A stretch of DNA of 64,000 nucleotides. It comes from Rhizobium sp. Leaf306. Lineage in GTDB: Bacteria > Pseudomonadota > Alphaproteobacteria > Rhizobiales > Rhizobiaceae. Below, one piece after another: positions 8,042 to 17,387 of the stretch. The DNA lies in NCBI RefSeq assembly GCF_001423425.1, contig NZ_LMNX01000001.1:764970-828969 (forward strand), written 5' to 3'. Both the position numbers and the translations under genes were made by a program. A model generated the notes under the pieces. It worked only from the letters and a program-made list of their open reading frames with translations, was not told where the DNA came from and searched no databases. Numbering within the stretch: the stretch's first letter is position 1; each line of letters opens with the position of its first letter.

Positions 8042-9913
8042 CTATCGTCCCGACGCGGTGCGCAGTTCGGAATAGCTCTGCACGCGGTCGCGCAGTTCTA
8101 TCATTTCCTGTCGCAGAAGCTGCAATTCCTCGATCGCCCGGCGATCCTCATGCGAGAGTTCGGAATAGGCAAGCTCTTCCTCCCGCATCGCATGCCGGTG
8201 CGGATCCGAAATTGCGACCGCGAGAAGCGGTGGAACGGCGGCCTGATCGTAGGGCTGTCTGTTTGCCATCAGCAGTTCGCGAAGCTGTGCGGACAGCGGC
8301 AGGCCATTGGCGGCCTCGCGCTCCTCCATTTCGTGTCTGTAATCCTCGGACACGGCATCGGTCTCGACGTCCTGCGCCCAGGCGTCGGAGCCCGCACCGT
8401 GGTCATATTCGTAGGCGGCTGCGATCTCTTCGGAATCATCGGTAAGATCCAGATCGGCGGCCCAACGCGCATCCATCGGCAGCGCGGCGATGTCCTCGAC
8501 ATCGTCCCGCAGGATCGGATCGGCCTCGTCGTGCTCAATATCGACGTGCGCGACCTGCGGCTCCGGCGACGAACGGCGTCCCATCAATATTGCGCCGGCA
8601 GCGCCGAGAAGCAGGCCAGCCATGCCGCCGAGCCCGCTCAGCGCGTACCAGGGCAGGCCGAGCCAGACGGTCGCTGGTGCTTCGTTGGGGGTGACGGTCA
8701 GAGGCTTTGAGATCTGTACCCTCGGGGCGGCGACCAGCTTGGTAGACTCGGGGCTGTTGAACCGGCCGCGTGAGTAATTGTCGCGCGCTTCCGCAACGGC
8801 CGTTTCCAGCCCCGAGAGCGCTGCGATCTCGTCAGACACCGTCTTGTCTGCGGAAAGCTGTTCCAGCTTGACGCGGAGTTCCGCAAGCTGCGCGGCGGCA
8901 TGCACCTGCTGGCTGTTCAACGACTTCACCAGTTGCCTCAACGCGTCCTGGATCGAGAGGCGCGCCTGCGCAAGCACTGCTTTGGCTGCCTGGAAACGCG
9001 GATGAAGCGGGCCGAGATCGCTCGAGAGCTGATCGACGGCAAGCTGTGCTTCCACATGCCGCTGGCGCTGATATTCGAGGCCGGTATAGTCCAGACTGTC
9101 CGGCAAAGGCTTGTTCAGAACGTCGGCGACCTTCATGGCGGAGGCCTGGCTCAGCCTGTCTTTCAGATCGACGAGATCGCTCTCGGCCCGCTCGACATCG
9201 CGGCTCAGGTCGCGCATTTCGGAGGCCCGGCTTTTCAGTTCGGCAACCTTGTCCTTGCCGGTTCGGCTGACAAACCCTGAAAGCGCCGCTTCTGCGCGGC
9301 CCAGCGTGTCGCGAAGGGCTTCGACGGCTGGGTCGCGGCCATCGAAGGCGCCGACAGACAGGGCTGTCGGCACAGCATTGCCCAGCATGCCGACGATCTG
9401 GCGGGCCTCTTCAGGCTTTCCGGCCGTCGCCGCAATGCGCAGATCCGTGCTGCTGCGGTCGTATGAAATGGTGATTGCGCGGGTCAGGCGGTCGCGCAGA
9501 CCCGCTTCGTCCTGCAGGGTCGTCGTCCCGGTGCCGGACAGGATTTCGTAGAGAAGGCCGGTCACGCTCTGGGGTTCGGTCGCAAAACTGCTGTCCTTGC
9601 CAAGGTTCAGGGCATGGATGAGATTGTCGATCGTGGTTCTGGCGAGAAGCTGCCCCGTCGCAGCAGATACGGTCTGCTCACTGACTGCCCCGACCTTCAG
9701 CTGCGTCTGGGCGGTAAACGTCGCCTCGCCGCTGCCAAGGAGGACGAGCGGCGCCACGCCTCCGAGGGCCGTCATCAGACCGATCCCGAGCAGCGCGGAC
9801 GGGAGTGCACGCCGCGCCGGAAGGTTGTCCCGGGCGCTATCCTCGAGCAGGCTGTCGGGCTTTTCGATCTCAGAATTATCCATGGAAAGACCGTCTTGTT
9901 TCGCGGGCAGCAC
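8042..9913 (-). CDS. Wzz/ExoP-type polysaccharide chain-length/transport protein
   Basis: This 623-residue protein has a membrane segment near 38-62 and a large periplasmic region with long helical coiled-coil stretches (about 185-390). A second membrane segment lies near 410-445 with a proline upstream, followed by a hydrophilic, very acidic cytoplasmic tail of about 170 residues ending in a predicted helix. This is the topology of Wzz/GumC/ExoP co-polymerases. No Walker motifs are seen in the tail, so it lacks the tyrosine-kinase domain of full-length ExoP. GTG at 9913 is preferred because GGAG lies 7 bases upstream; the ATG ten codons later has no clear ribosome site. Confidence 0.7.
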   Translation of the reverse strand: MLPAKQDGLSMDNSEIEKPDSLLEDSARDNLPARRALPSALLGIGLMTALGGVAPLVLLGSGEATFTAQTQLKVGAVSEQTVSAATGQLLARTTIDNLIHALNLGKDSSFATEPQSVTGLLYEILSGTGTTTLQDEAGLRDRLTRAITISYDRSSTDLRIAATAGKPEEARQIVGMLGNAVPTALSVGAFDGRDPAVEALRDTLGRAEAALSGFVSRTGKDKVAELKSRASEMRDLSRDVERAESDLVDLKDRLSQASAMKVADVLNKPLPDSLDYTGLEYQRQRHVEAQLAVDQLSSDLGPLHPRFQAAKAVLAQARLSIQDALRQLVKSLNSQQVHAAAQLAELRVKLEQLSADKTVSDEIAALSGLETAVAEARDNYSRGRFNSPESTKLVAAPRVQISKPLTVTPNEAPATVWLGLPWYALSGLGGMAGLLLGAAGAILMGRRSSPEPQVAHVDIEHDEADPILRDDVEDIAALPMDARWAADLDLTDDSEEIAAAYEYDHGAGSDAWAQDVETDAVSEDYRHEMEEREAANGLPLSAQLRELLMANRQPYDQAAVPPLLAVAISDPHRHAMREEELAYSELSHEDRRAIEELQLLRQEMIELRDRVQSYSELRTASGR

Positions 9914-9966
9914 CGAAGCGCTCCGATTTTCTTAAGACAGTCTAAATTTCCATGGCAAAGAAAGCG

Positions 9967-10560
9967 TTAACGACGCGAAACCTGACCCGGCAGACGGAAG
10001 AGATCATCGTTTGCGGCAATCGTCAGAGCTGCGGAGGCAATGGCCGGCAGATGGACGAGGCGATCGAGATCCTGTGGACGGCGAAGATCGGCGATCACGA
10101 GATCAAAGCCGCCTTCCAGAACCGACGACGGATCGACAGTCTCGAAACGGTGCCAGGGCGCATGGCGGGAGAACGCGGTGCGCAGTGGCTTGAGAACCGC
10201 CACGTCGTTGCCAACCAGGCCGATGCGGCGGTTCTTCTCGGAAAATGTCAGGAACGCCGGGACGAAGGCCGAGGCGGTGAAGCGGTCACGCAGGCCGGGG
10301 CCGAACAGGCGTGCCGATATGCCGGCCAGACGTACGCTGCCGCGAACGAGAAGCCGCGCGCGCGCAACGCTCTCACCCGTTTCTGAAAGGGTCCGATATT
10401 CGACGAGACCGCGTGAAAACGTTATGGTCGACGATGGATGTGGATCGTTGAGCATGGCCTCCGCACGCTCGAATGCGGCAGTCCAGCTCAGCTCTTCGAT
10501 GCCGTTGCCCAGACCGTGCGGGACTGCCTTGAAGGCGTTGATGTGTACCGAGGCGTTCAC
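9967..10560 (-). CDS. WecG/TagA/CpsF-like polysaccharide biosynthesis protein
   Basis: About 197 residues from GTG 10560, which has GGAGAG 5 bases upstream. A longer frame from 10665 has no ribosome site. The C-terminal half contains NRRIGLVGNDVAVLKPLRTAF followed by a strand and a hydrophobic VIADLRRPQDL segment, resembling the nucleotide-sugar-binding half of WecG/TagA/CpsF glycosyltransferases. The N-terminal half matches the family poorly, so it may be divergent or inactive. It lies 53 bases upstream of the Wzz/ExoP-like gene in the same direction, which supports a shared role in a surface polysaccharide. Confidence 0.5.
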   Translation of the reverse strand: MNASVHINAFKAVPHGLGNGIEELSWTAAFERAEAMLNDPHPSSTITFSRGLVEYRTLSETGESVARARLLVRGSVRLAGISARLFGPGLRDRFTASAFVPAFLTFSEKNRRIGLVGNDVAVLKPLRTAFSRHAPWHRFETVDPSSVLEGGFDLVIADLRRPQDLDRLVHLPAIASAALTIAANDDLFRLPGQVSRR

Positions 10561-10705
10561 GTGTGCTCTCCGCTCGAAAATCCAGTCGTCCTGGAGCCTA
10601 GCGGAAAGCGCTGAATCGGCTTTGAAGCCAACCGTTAAAATGCGAGTGATGTGTCGAAAAGACATGGCCGTTGAAGCGGCATGCCTGATCCGGAGCGACG
10701 GATGC

Positions 10706-11242
10706 TTAGTGCGCCGGAGCTGCCGCCGGTGCCTCGACCTTGACGCCCTCGACGATTTTCTGGGCCGGAATGGGGTTGCTGCCGCGTCTTGCCGTGTTCG
10801 TGTCGATCGTCTCCTTCGACATGTAGTCGAGCTGTTCGATCAACACGTTGGCGACGACCGTATCGCCGAGCTTGGCGTTGATGCCGTCCTTGATCTTCGT
10901 GCGGAAGCTTTCCGGATCGAAGGTGCCGATGCTTTTCAGGTCGATCATCTTTTCGCCCATCAGAAGCGAGAACAGTTGGTCCGTCAGAACGACTTCCATC
11001 GGAAGCTGAACGTGCTTGGACTTCATGCTGTCGACCGAAAGCGAGATCCGGCCGAGGAAATAGCCCTGAACCGTACCATTGTTGACGACCGGCAGGCTGA
11101 CCGGGTTGCCTCGCACGATCGTGGTCACGACCGCGGCTTCCGCCTCGGTCGCCACGGGCGCCTTCGACATCTGCGCAGAGACATACACGCCACCGATCGT
11201 GGCGATGCAGACCCAGAGCCCGATCAGCAGAACCTTGATCAT
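10706..11242 (-). CDS. Conserved rhizobial motility-cluster membrane protein
   Basis: This is a 178-residue protein with one N-terminal membrane anchor (MIKVLLIGLWVCIATIGGVYVSA) and a periplasmic domain of beta and alpha segments ending in an Ala/Pro-rich tail. The topology, short anchor and size recall FliL-type proteins, but the true fliL is at 32336-32842 and sequence agreement is not convincing. Its ATG overlaps the stop of the preceding FlgN-like gene by one base, so it is the last gene of the fliR-end flagellar operon. Function unknown. Confidence 0.65.
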   Translation of the reverse strand: MIKVLLIGLWVCIATIGGVYVSAQMSKAPVATEAEAAVVTTIVRGNPVSLPVVNNGTVQGYFLGRISLSVDSMKSKHVQLPMEVVLTDQLFSLLMGEKMIDLKSIGTFDPESFRTKIKDGINAKLGDTVVANVLIEQLDYMSKETIDTNTARRGSNPIPAQKIVEGVKVEAPAAAPAH

Positions 11243-11607
11243 CAGGACGTGCCGAACCGGAACTGATGTTCCGAATAGGTGCCGTCGGCGTCCATGTCCT
11301 TGACGGCGTTCTTGAGGATGTCGGCAACGGCGCGGACGGCCTCGAGATGCGCTTCGACGCGCTGGGCGTTGAGCTTCAGCTTCTTCTTCAGGCCCTGCAA
11401 CTGACCAAGATAAGGTGCCGACGTTTCCTTGACGTCCGGCCCGCGGAACAGGGTCGTCAGTTCATAGAGGCAGCGGCTCTTGTGGGCGTTCGACACTTTG
11501 AGGTCGAAGCCGGAGTCGCGGCCGATCCGATCATTCTCGTTATCGATGATCATCTCAAGACGGGAGAGCACGGTCTTGATGCGGTAGTCAGTGGAAACGA
11601 CGTCCAT
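11242..11607 (-). CDS. Small helical protein, FlgN-like export chaperone candidate
   Basis: This is a 121-residue, highly charged, predicted all-helical protein with no signal peptide (RIKTVLSRLEMIIDNENDRI at the N-terminus, a second long helix at 70-105). Size, helix pattern and place beside the FlgJ-like gene match the type III chaperone FlgN, which keeps FlgK and FlgL unfolded for export. No diagnostic motif can be read by eye, so the assignment rests on size and context. The stop overlaps the start of the next gene. Confidence 0.5.
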   Translation of the reverse strand: MDVVSTDYRIKTVLSRLEMIIDNENDRIGRDSGFDLKVSNAHKSRCLYELTTLFRGPDVKETSAPYLGQLQGLKKKLKLNAQRVEAHLEAVRAVADILKNAVKDMDADGTYSEHQFRFGTS

Positions 11608-11626
11608 ATCAACCTTCTAATGTTAA

Positions 11627-12199
11627 TTAATTTGATTTCTTGGCTGCGCCGGCGTTTTCCGACGGAGACAGGATCTGCCGCTGGAAATCAGTGATCATGC
11701 CCACCGCCATCTGGCGATCGCCTTCATCGGTCTTGGCATTCGGTGCCGTGCCACGTGCATGCTGAACCGACTGCGAGAATAGTTTTTCGGCAATACCGAA
11801 ACCGCCCTGCTTGGAGACGGCATCAGCAATCTGTTCCGCCATCATGCCTTTCCAGAAATCGCCGGCGGAACCCTTGCCGAAGACTTCTTCGCTCTCGGAT
11901 GGAAGCATGTTCTGGATAAACGTGGAGGCAACGCTTGCCTCGAACTTCCGGTAGGTCTCCGGAATATCCTTGTGGCGCGAAACACGGACGTTTTCGACCG
12001 TGGCTTCGGACCCGGCGGACTCTGCGGACTTGGCAGTCTGGCTTACGGCCTGGGCGAAACCCACACCGTTGGAGGCCAGCATGACCGATTGCGCCGTTGC
12101 TTCGTTTGCCTTCAGCTTTTCACGTGCGGCCTGAAGCAGGCCCGGATCTGCGGCCTGGACAACATCCAGGACAAGATCGCTCGGGGGGGAAATAGCCAA
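11627..12199 (-). CDS. flgJ: FlgJ/CheL-like rod-binding protein
   Basis: This 190-residue protein contains a rod-binding domain in residues 85-145: FEASVASTFIQNMLPSE, then GDFWKGMMAEQIADAVSKQGGFGIAEKLF. That is the signature of the N-terminal half of FlgJ. The muramidase half of enterobacterial FlgJ is absent, as in other alphaproteobacteria, where the protein is also called CheL. Peptidoglycan cutting would then fall to the separate transglycosylase at 22267-23010. It is probably a rod cap or assembly factor in the periplasm. Confidence 0.8.
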   Translation of the reverse strand: MAISPPSDLVLDVVQAADPGLLQAAREKLKANEATAQSVMLASNGVGFAQAVSQTAKSAESAGSEATVENVRVSRHKDIPETYRKFEASVASTFIQNMLPSESEEVFGKGSAGDFWKGMMAEQIADAVSKQGGFGIAEKLFSQSVQHARGTAPNAKTDEGDRQMAVGMITDFQRQILSPSENAGAAKKSN

Positions 12200-12229
12200 T
12201 TCCAGTTCCTCATTATTTAGCGAACTGGA

Positions 12230-12649
12230 TCATCCCTTATCAAGCTTGCTGGAAGCTGGTGTGGAGACCATCAGGCCGAGATCAACGAGATCGTACATGC
12301 GCTCGTCCTCGGCAAGCCGGCCTTCCAGCTCCTTTGCGTCGCCCATGCGCTCCTCGAGCCTATCGCCCTTGGTCTTTTCGCGCAGGACCCGCTGTTCCTG
12401 CGCCTTCTGCTGGGCAACGATCTGCTGGCTTCGCGAAAACAGGCGCGTCAGCCGGTCGGCGTAATTCTTGGAGAACTGCTGGTGTACGGGATCGGTCGAG
12501 GACAGCGCATCAACAGTCGTGTCGATGGATTGATCGATTTCCGCCTTGCGCTGCACCGTGGTGCTGAGCTCGAACTCGGCGAGCTTTTCAAGCTGGCGCT
12601 GGACATCGACCAGACGCCGCAACTTGTCGGATTTCTTGTTGCCTGCCAC
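12230..12649 (-). CDS. Coiled-coil FliJ-like protein
   Basis: This 139-residue protein is almost entirely helical and charged, with two antiparallel-looking coiled-coil segments (8-45 and 70-125). FliJ, the export-ATPase central stalk, has the same length (about 147) and architecture. It begins with GTG at 12649 behind a near-perfect ribosome site (AAGGAGG, 6 bases upstream). It lies between fliR and flgJ, so an export role is reasonable, although fliI is encoded far away at 39733-41124. Sequence similarity to FliJ is weak by eye. Confidence 0.55.
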   Translation of the reverse strand: MAGNKKSDKLRRLVDVQRQLEKLAEFELSTTVQRKAEIDQSIDTTVDALSSTDPVHQQFSKNYADRLTRLFSRSQQIVAQQKAQEQRVLREKTKGDRLEERMGDAKELEGRLAEDERMYDLVDLGLMVSTPASSKLDKG

Positions 12650-12673
12650 GCGCGTCCTCCTTGGAAGCCTTGC

Positions 12674-13426
12674 CTACAGCCCGGTGAAAACAAGCGGAAA
12701 CCCGCGCACGAATTCCTCGATCATGGAGGCGATGCCGAGATAGAGCAGGAAGATACCGCCCATCAGCGCATACGGCGTCGAGATGAAGTAGACCGGGATC
12801 TGCGGCGCCATCTTGTTGATCATTCCGACAGCGACGTTGAACATGATGCCGTAGACGAGGAAAGGGCTCATCAGCCTCAAGACGATCATGAACGTCGCCG
12901 ACAACGTATCCGTCAGGGTGATCAGGATGCGCCGCGGATTGAGACCTTCGGCGAGCGGAATGGTCGTGTAGGAATCGACCAGTGATCTGATGACGATGTG
13001 ATGGAAGTTCAGCATGAACAGGACGAGCAGGCCCGATAGGGTCAGAAGGCTGGTCAGCTGGCTTTCCGACGAATCTTCCAGCACGTCGGATCCGGGCGGA
13101 CCGCTGAAGGAGATCGACATGGCGATGGCGGCGCCGGCAAACTGCAGACCCGACGCATAAAGGCGGGCGATCAGGCCGAACACGGCCCCGACGAGGGTTT
13201 CAGACGCAATCAGCAGGCCAAGACCCGCAGCGTCACCGGAAACCCTGGGGTAGATCGTATCCCAGACCATCGGCAGCACCGCCATGGACAGCGCCACCGA
13301 TAAAAACAGCCGGACTTCCATGGGCAATCTGGCAGATGAGAACCCGGGCATGATCATGATGCAGCCGCCGATTCGGCAGAATGCAAGAAAGAGAGCGATG
13401 ACCGTGCCCTGCGGGTCCGTTATCAT
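12674..13426 (-). CDS. fliR: Flagellar export gate protein FliR
   Basis: This is a 250-residue integral membrane protein with about six hydrophobic segments. It opens [23 protein letters not shown], and the mid-region motif [19 protein letters not shown] is diagnostic of FliR. It forms the export gate with FliP and FliQ. Its ATG overlaps the flhA stop by 4 bases (ATGA), so the two are translationally coupled. Confidence 0.95.
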   Translation of the reverse strand: MITDPQGTVIALFLAFCRIGGCIMIMPGFSSARLPMEVRLFLSVALSMAVLPMVWDTIYPRVSGDAAGLGLLIASETLVGAVFGLIARLYASGLQFAGAAIAMSISFSGPPGSDVLEDSSESQLTSLLTLSGLLVLFMLNFHHIVIRSLVDSYTTIPLAEGLNPRRILITLTDTLSATFMIVLRLMSPFLVYGIMFNVAVGMINKMAPQIPVYFISTPYALMGGIFLLYLGIASMIEEFVRGFPLVFTGL

Positions 13427-15513
13427 GAGATCGATCCAAGTACCTTGATCTCGGTGCCCTTTGCCAGCTCGACATGCGACAGGACGGGAAGGGTTGCGAA
13501 CAGCCGCTCGATGATCATGCGCACATAAGAGCGTGTCTCCGGCGACGTGACAAGTACGAAGGGCATGCCCTTGTCCATGTATTCACGGATGACTTTGCCC
13601 GCCTGTTCGCTGAACTCCTCGAGCGAGCGCGGATCGATGTCGAAATCGATGATGTCGCCCTTGGGATCGCGCTTGATTGCCTGGTGGAACAGCAGATCCC
13701 ATTTCGAGCCGAGACGCAGGACGCGCAGGATGCCGTTGTCGGCAAGATCGCCGCAGATCTGCTGGGCCATGCGGACGCGCACGTGCTCGACGAGCTGCTC
13801 GGTCTTGCGGACATGCGGCGCGAGTTCGGCGAGGGCTTCGAGGATGAGGTGCAGGTTGCGGATCGAGACGCGTTCGGCAAGCAGAAGCTTGAGAACCGCC
13901 TGAAGGCCGGAATAGGACATGTGCGACGAGCACATCTCGTCCGCGAGCTTCTTGTACTCCGGATCGAGACGTTCGATGAGGATCTTGACGTCCTTGTAGG
14001 ACAGAAGCTGCGGCAGGTTGTTGCGGATGACTTCGCTGACATGGGTCAGAAGCACCGAGACGTTGTCGATCGGGTGGAAACCCTCGCGCTTTAGATCCTC
14101 GACGAAATGCTCCAGCACCGAGACGGCCGGCATGCCGAACGTGGGTTCGCGAACCTCGTCGCCGGGAACCGACGGCTTGCGATCCTTGCCGACGATGACG
14201 AGGACTTCGCCCAGTCGCAGCGTGCTGCTGGCGACCGTCGTTCCGTGGATGCGGATCTGGTAGGACTTTTCCGGGATCTGGATATCGTCGACGACCTTGA
14301 TTTCCGGCACGACGAACCCGTATTGCGTGGCAAACCGCTTGCGCATCTTGCCGACGCGGAACCCGAGTTCCTGGTGTGCGCCGAGAAGACGCGGCGAGAC
14401 CTGCTTGCCGAGCGCCAGTTCGATTTCTGCCGTCTTGAGGACGTTCTTGACCGAATCCTTTTCCGATTCGCGGTTCTCGACGACCTTCTTTTCCTCGCTT
14501 TCGCGCACCCTCTGGTTCTCGGCTTCGATCTGCCTCGGAATGACCCAGCCGGCACCGGCGAGAAGGAATGCAAGCGTCATGAACGGCATGAACGGCAGGC
14601 CGGGCACCAGTGCCAAGGTCGCCATCATGCCGGCTGCGACCCACAGCGCGCGAGGATAGCCGCTCAGCTGGCCGATAACAGCTACATCGGTGGAACCCTG
14701 GGTACCGCCGCGGGTGACGATCAGGCCGGCTGCGAGCGAAACGATCAGCGCCGGAACCTGCGACACGATACCATCGCCGACCGACAGCTTGACGAAGACG
14801 TCGGCGGCTTCGCCGATTTCCATGCCGTGACGGAAGTAACCGATGATGATGCCGCCGAACACGTTGATCGTGGTGATCAGCAGGCCGGCGACAGCATCAC
14901 CGCGTACGAATTTGGAGGCACCGTCCATGGCGCCGAAGAACGAGCTTTCCTCTTCCAGCTCGCGGCGGCGCAGCTGCGCCTCCTTCTCGTCGATGATGCC
15001 GGCTGACAGATCGGCATCGATCGACATCTGCTTGCCGGGAATGGCGTCGAGGGTGAAGCGTGCACCGACTTCGGCGATACGCGTCGCACCCTTGGTGATG
15101 ACGATGAAGTTGACGACGATCAGGATCAGGAAGACGATCAGACCGATCACGAAGTCGCCGGACATGACGAGGTTCGCAAAGCCCGCGATCACGCCGCCAG
15201 CTGCGGTATGGCCCTCGTGGCCATGCGAAAGAATGACACGCGTGGTGGCAATATTGAGCGCCAGCCGGATCATCGTCGCGATCAGCAGGATCGTCGGGAA
15301 GGACGAGAAGTCCAGCGGCCGCTGGATCCACAGCGCCACCATCAGGATCAGGACGGAAAAGGCGATCGAAAACGCCAACCCGATATCGATCATGAAGACC
15401 GGCACCGGCAGGAACAGGATGCACAGGATGGCCATGATACCGACGGCAAAGCCGATATCGCGGCCATTCGGCGCGGCCTTCACGGGGGTAATGGACGTCT
15501 TCGTCATTGCCAT
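13423..15513 (-). CDS. flhA: Flagellar export protein FlhA
   Basis: This is a 696-residue export-gate protein. Its N-terminal half has about eight membrane helices and the conserved FHIPEP-like loop region ([34 protein letters not shown]). The C-terminal half is the cytoplasmic domain that docks chaperone-substrate complexes. Length is normal for the family. The start is ATG 15513; a second in-frame ATG lies two codons later. It is coupled to fliR downstream and follows fliQ by 187 bases. Confidence 0.97.
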   Translation of the reverse strand: MAMTKTSITPVKAAPNGRDIGFAVGIMAILCILFLPVPVFMIDIGLAFSIAFSVLILMVALWIQRPLDFSSFPTILLIATMIRLALNIATTRVILSHGHEGHTAAGGVIAGFANLVMSGDFVIGLIVFLILIVVNFIVITKGATRIAEVGARFTLDAIPGKQMSIDADLSAGIIDEKEAQLRRRELEEESSFFGAMDGASKFVRGDAVAGLLITTINVFGGIIIGYFRHGMEIGEAADVFVKLSVGDGIVSQVPALIVSLAAGLIVTRGGTQGSTDVAVIGQLSGYPRALWVAAGMMATLALVPGLPFMPFMTLAFLLAGAGWVIPRQIEAENQRVRESEEKKVVENRESEKDSVKNVLKTAEIELALGKQVSPRLLGAHQELGFRVGKMRKRFATQYGFVVPEIKVVDDIQIPEKSYQIRIHGTTVASSTLRLGEVLVIVGKDRKPSVPGDEVREPTFGMPAVSVLEHFVEDLKREGFHPIDNVSVLLTHVSEVIRNNLPQLLSYKDVKILIERLDPEYKKLADEMCSSHMSYSGLQAVLKLLLAERVSIRNLHLILEALAELAPHVRKTEQLVEHVRVRMAQQICGDLADNGILRVLRLGSKWDLLFHQAIKRDPKGDIIDFDIDPRSLEEFSEQAGKVIREYMDKGMPFVLVTSPETRSYVRMIIERLFATLPVLSHVELAKGTEIKVLGSIS

Positions 15514-15700
15514 ATGCGGTATCTCTTCATGAGATTAGAAAGGCGCATGCTGCGCCCATGGATCGCGCAAAAAGCAAGACATGATAATGCCCGGACCTGT
15601 TGCGACAGATCCCTTCTAGGCAGCGAAGCTTGTGTGAGGGTGTCCGCCATCATCGCAGGCGAAGCGTGCGAGCAAGCCTCGCAGCCTTGGCAGCCGTGCG

Positions 15701-15967
15701 CTAGAAACCGGACTGGACGCGCGAAAAGACGAGATCGGTGAAAAGCGAGATCTGGCCGCCGATGAAGGGAGCGGCAATCCCGAGCGCCAGCATGACGGCG
15801 ACGATCTTGGGCACGAATGTCAGTGTCATTTCCTGGATCTGAGTCAGCGCCTGAATGAGCGCCACGACCATGCCGACAATCATCGCGGTCAGCACTGCCG
15901 GGCTTGAGGCGATGAGAATCGTCCATATCGCCGAGTGCATCATGTCGAGAGCATCGGCTTCATTCAT
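15701..15967 (-). CDS. fliQ: Flagellar export gate protein FliQ
   Basis: This is an 88-residue protein with two membrane segments: IWTILIASSPAVLTAMIVGMVVALIQ, then KIVAVMLALGIAAPFIGGQI. The central LTQIQEMTLTFVPKI motif is diagnostic of FliQ. The open frame extends 39 codons further upstream, but ATG 15967 (MNEADALDMM) gives the family length, and the upstream residues are not hydrophobic or conserved. It lies between flgD and flhA. Confidence 0.95.
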   Translation of the reverse strand: MNEADALDMMHSAIWTILIASSPAVLTAMIVGMVVALIQALTQIQEMTLTFVPKIVAVMLALGIAAPFIGGQISLFTDLVFSRVQSGF

Positions 15968-16123
15968 TGCAGGATCATCCGGGGCATTGGTGTCGTAGCC
16001 ATCATCATCTGGCGCGAATCGCATGCGGATGATGACAGCCACCGACCGCCAATGCAATTGAGCGACCGGTACTGCCCCCGGCAAAACCGCAGGCTCGCCT
16101 GCAATTTCAGGAATTCAGTCGGA

Positions 16124-16555
16124 TCAGGACTCCGAGGACTTCGTCGCAGATATCGTGATGCCGTCTCCGATCGTGATCTCCTTGCCAGCATCGGTCGTTG
16201 CAACCAGACCGTCGGACGTGACTTCGATCGATTCGACCACACCGCTGGTCTTGCCATCACTGCTGGTGATCGTCTTGCCGATATAGGACGAGGCGTTCGA
16301 CAGCGACGACTGTGCGATCAGGCTTTCCAGGTTGGTGTTCGTCTGGATCGACTGTTCGACCTGCGAGAAGGTTGCAAGCTGCGAGATCTGTTCGCTGGCA
16401 TCCAGCGGATCGGTCGGATCCTGGTTCTGCATCTGGGCGATCAGAAGCTGCAGGAAAGCGTCGTAATCGAGCGAAGCGCTTGCCGCAGCGGATGAAGCCT
16501 TCGACGAACTGGTTGCAGTCGTCGAGGTTGCGGACGATACCGTATCTACTGCCAT
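16124..16555 (-). CDS. flgD: Hook cap/scaffold protein FlgD
   Basis: This is a 143-residue short FlgD typical of alphaproteobacteria. The N-terminal Ser/Thr/Ala-rich region is followed by the FlgD signature [23 protein letters not shown] and [16 protein letters not shown]. The long C-terminal Fn3/tudor part of enterobacterial FlgD is truncated to a short beta-rich segment. It guides hook polymerisation after export. Its start overlaps the end of flbT by 10 bases. Confidence 0.93.
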   Translation of the reverse strand: MAVDTVSSATSTTATSSSKASSAAASASLDYDAFLQLLIAQMQNQDPTDPLDASEQISQLATFSQVEQSIQTNTNLESLIAQSSLSNASSYIGKTITSSDGKTSGVVESIEVTSDGLVATTDAGKEITIGDGITISATKSSES

Positions 16556-16995
16556 AGCCCCATCTCCTTGCGCAGACCGGCGATAGCAGCCGGCGCGACT
16601 TCCTTGCTGTTCAGGATGCGCTCTTCGACAGGATAGAGCGCGCGGATTGCCTTCAGTGCTTCAAAAGCGCGATCGGAGGCGACAAGCGCATCGATCTGCT
16701 TGAGCTCGTCGATGATTTCCGGATTGCGGAAGCATGCGAGCAGCATCATGACCGACCGGCGGAACATGGTCACGGCCTGGTCCTTGCCTTCCGGATTGAT
16801 CAGCATCATCTGTGCGATGAAGTACAGCTGACGAAGCGGGGTCGTCGTATCTTCGGGCTGGAGAACATGGTTTTCCAGCAGGAACGTGACGTTGTTGAGG
16901 AATTCGAGAGAAACCTTGCGATCAACACGCAGGACTGCGCCGTTGATGAAGATCTTTTCGCCGGACTTCAGCGAGATACGCAGTGTGCTTTTCAT
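16546..16995 (-). CDS. flbT: Flagellin post-transcriptional regulator FlbT
   Basis: This is a 149-residue cytoplasmic protein with the family opening [20 protein letters not shown] and the helix [19 protein letters not shown]. In Caulobacter, FlbT binds the flagellin mRNA 5' leader and controls its translation or stability. In rhizobia it acts with FlaF. It overlaps flaF upstream (ATGA) and flgD downstream. This matters here because all four flagellin genes have unusual leaders. Confidence 0.95.
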   Translation of the reverse strand: MKSTLRISLKSGEKIFINGAVLRVDRKVSLEFLNNVTFLLENHVLQPEDTTTPLRQLYFIAQMMLINPEGKDQAVTMFRRSVMMLLACFRNPEIIDELKQIDALVASDRAFEALKAIRALYPVEERILNSKEVAPAAIAGLRKEMGLWQ

Positions 16996-17339
16996 CTTAG
17001 GCCATCCCTGATGATGGTAGTCACGTCGATAATGCCCTGGTAATTGTCGGACTGCTTTTTACGAATGCGTTCGCATTCCTTCAGTATCCAAAGGGCGATG
17101 GAGATCAGCTTTGCGCGCAGCTCGATGCCGAGCTCGTTGTCGGGCTGGTTGAGGTCTTCGATAAACCGGGTCCAGACCCTGCGCGTATAATGGATGGCCT
17201 CGACGGCCTCGCGTCCATAATGCGATTTGTTCGGGACTGCAGAGAGGAGCTCAATGGAGCGGGCCAGAACCTGGCGTTCTCTCTCTCTAGCGCTTGCGAG
17301 GTCATCCTTGATTACCTCGGCATACGCAAACTGGAACAT
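16992..17339 (-). CDS. flaF: Flagellin biosynthesis regulator FlaF
   Basis: This is a 115-residue helical protein from MFQFAYAEV at 17339, with GGAAG 5 bases upstream. Upstream in-frame ATGs (17366, 17354) lack a ribosome site and the family does not extend there. The pattern [19 protein letters not shown] and [13 protein letters not shown] is typical of FlaF. FlaF promotes flagellin production opposite to, or together with, FlbT. It is coupled to flbT by a 4-base overlap. Confidence 0.93.
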   Translation of the reverse strand: MFQFAYAEVIKDDLASARERERQVLARSIELLSAVPNKSHYGREAVEAIHYTRRVWTRFIEDLNQPDNELGIELRAKLISIALWILKECERIRKKQSDNYQGIIDVTTIIRDGLR

Positions 17340-17387
17340 GCTTGCTTCCTTCATGTTGCAAACCAAATGCCGCGGGGCAACTACCCA

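Noticed and set aside
10561..10665. Upstream extension of the WecG-like gene to 10665
   Set aside because: No ribosome site at 10665, whereas GTG 10560 has GGAGAG at a good distance.
15968..16084. 39-codon N-terminal extension of FliQ
   Set aside because: FliQ is uniformly about 88 residues and the extension is hydrophilic and unconserved.
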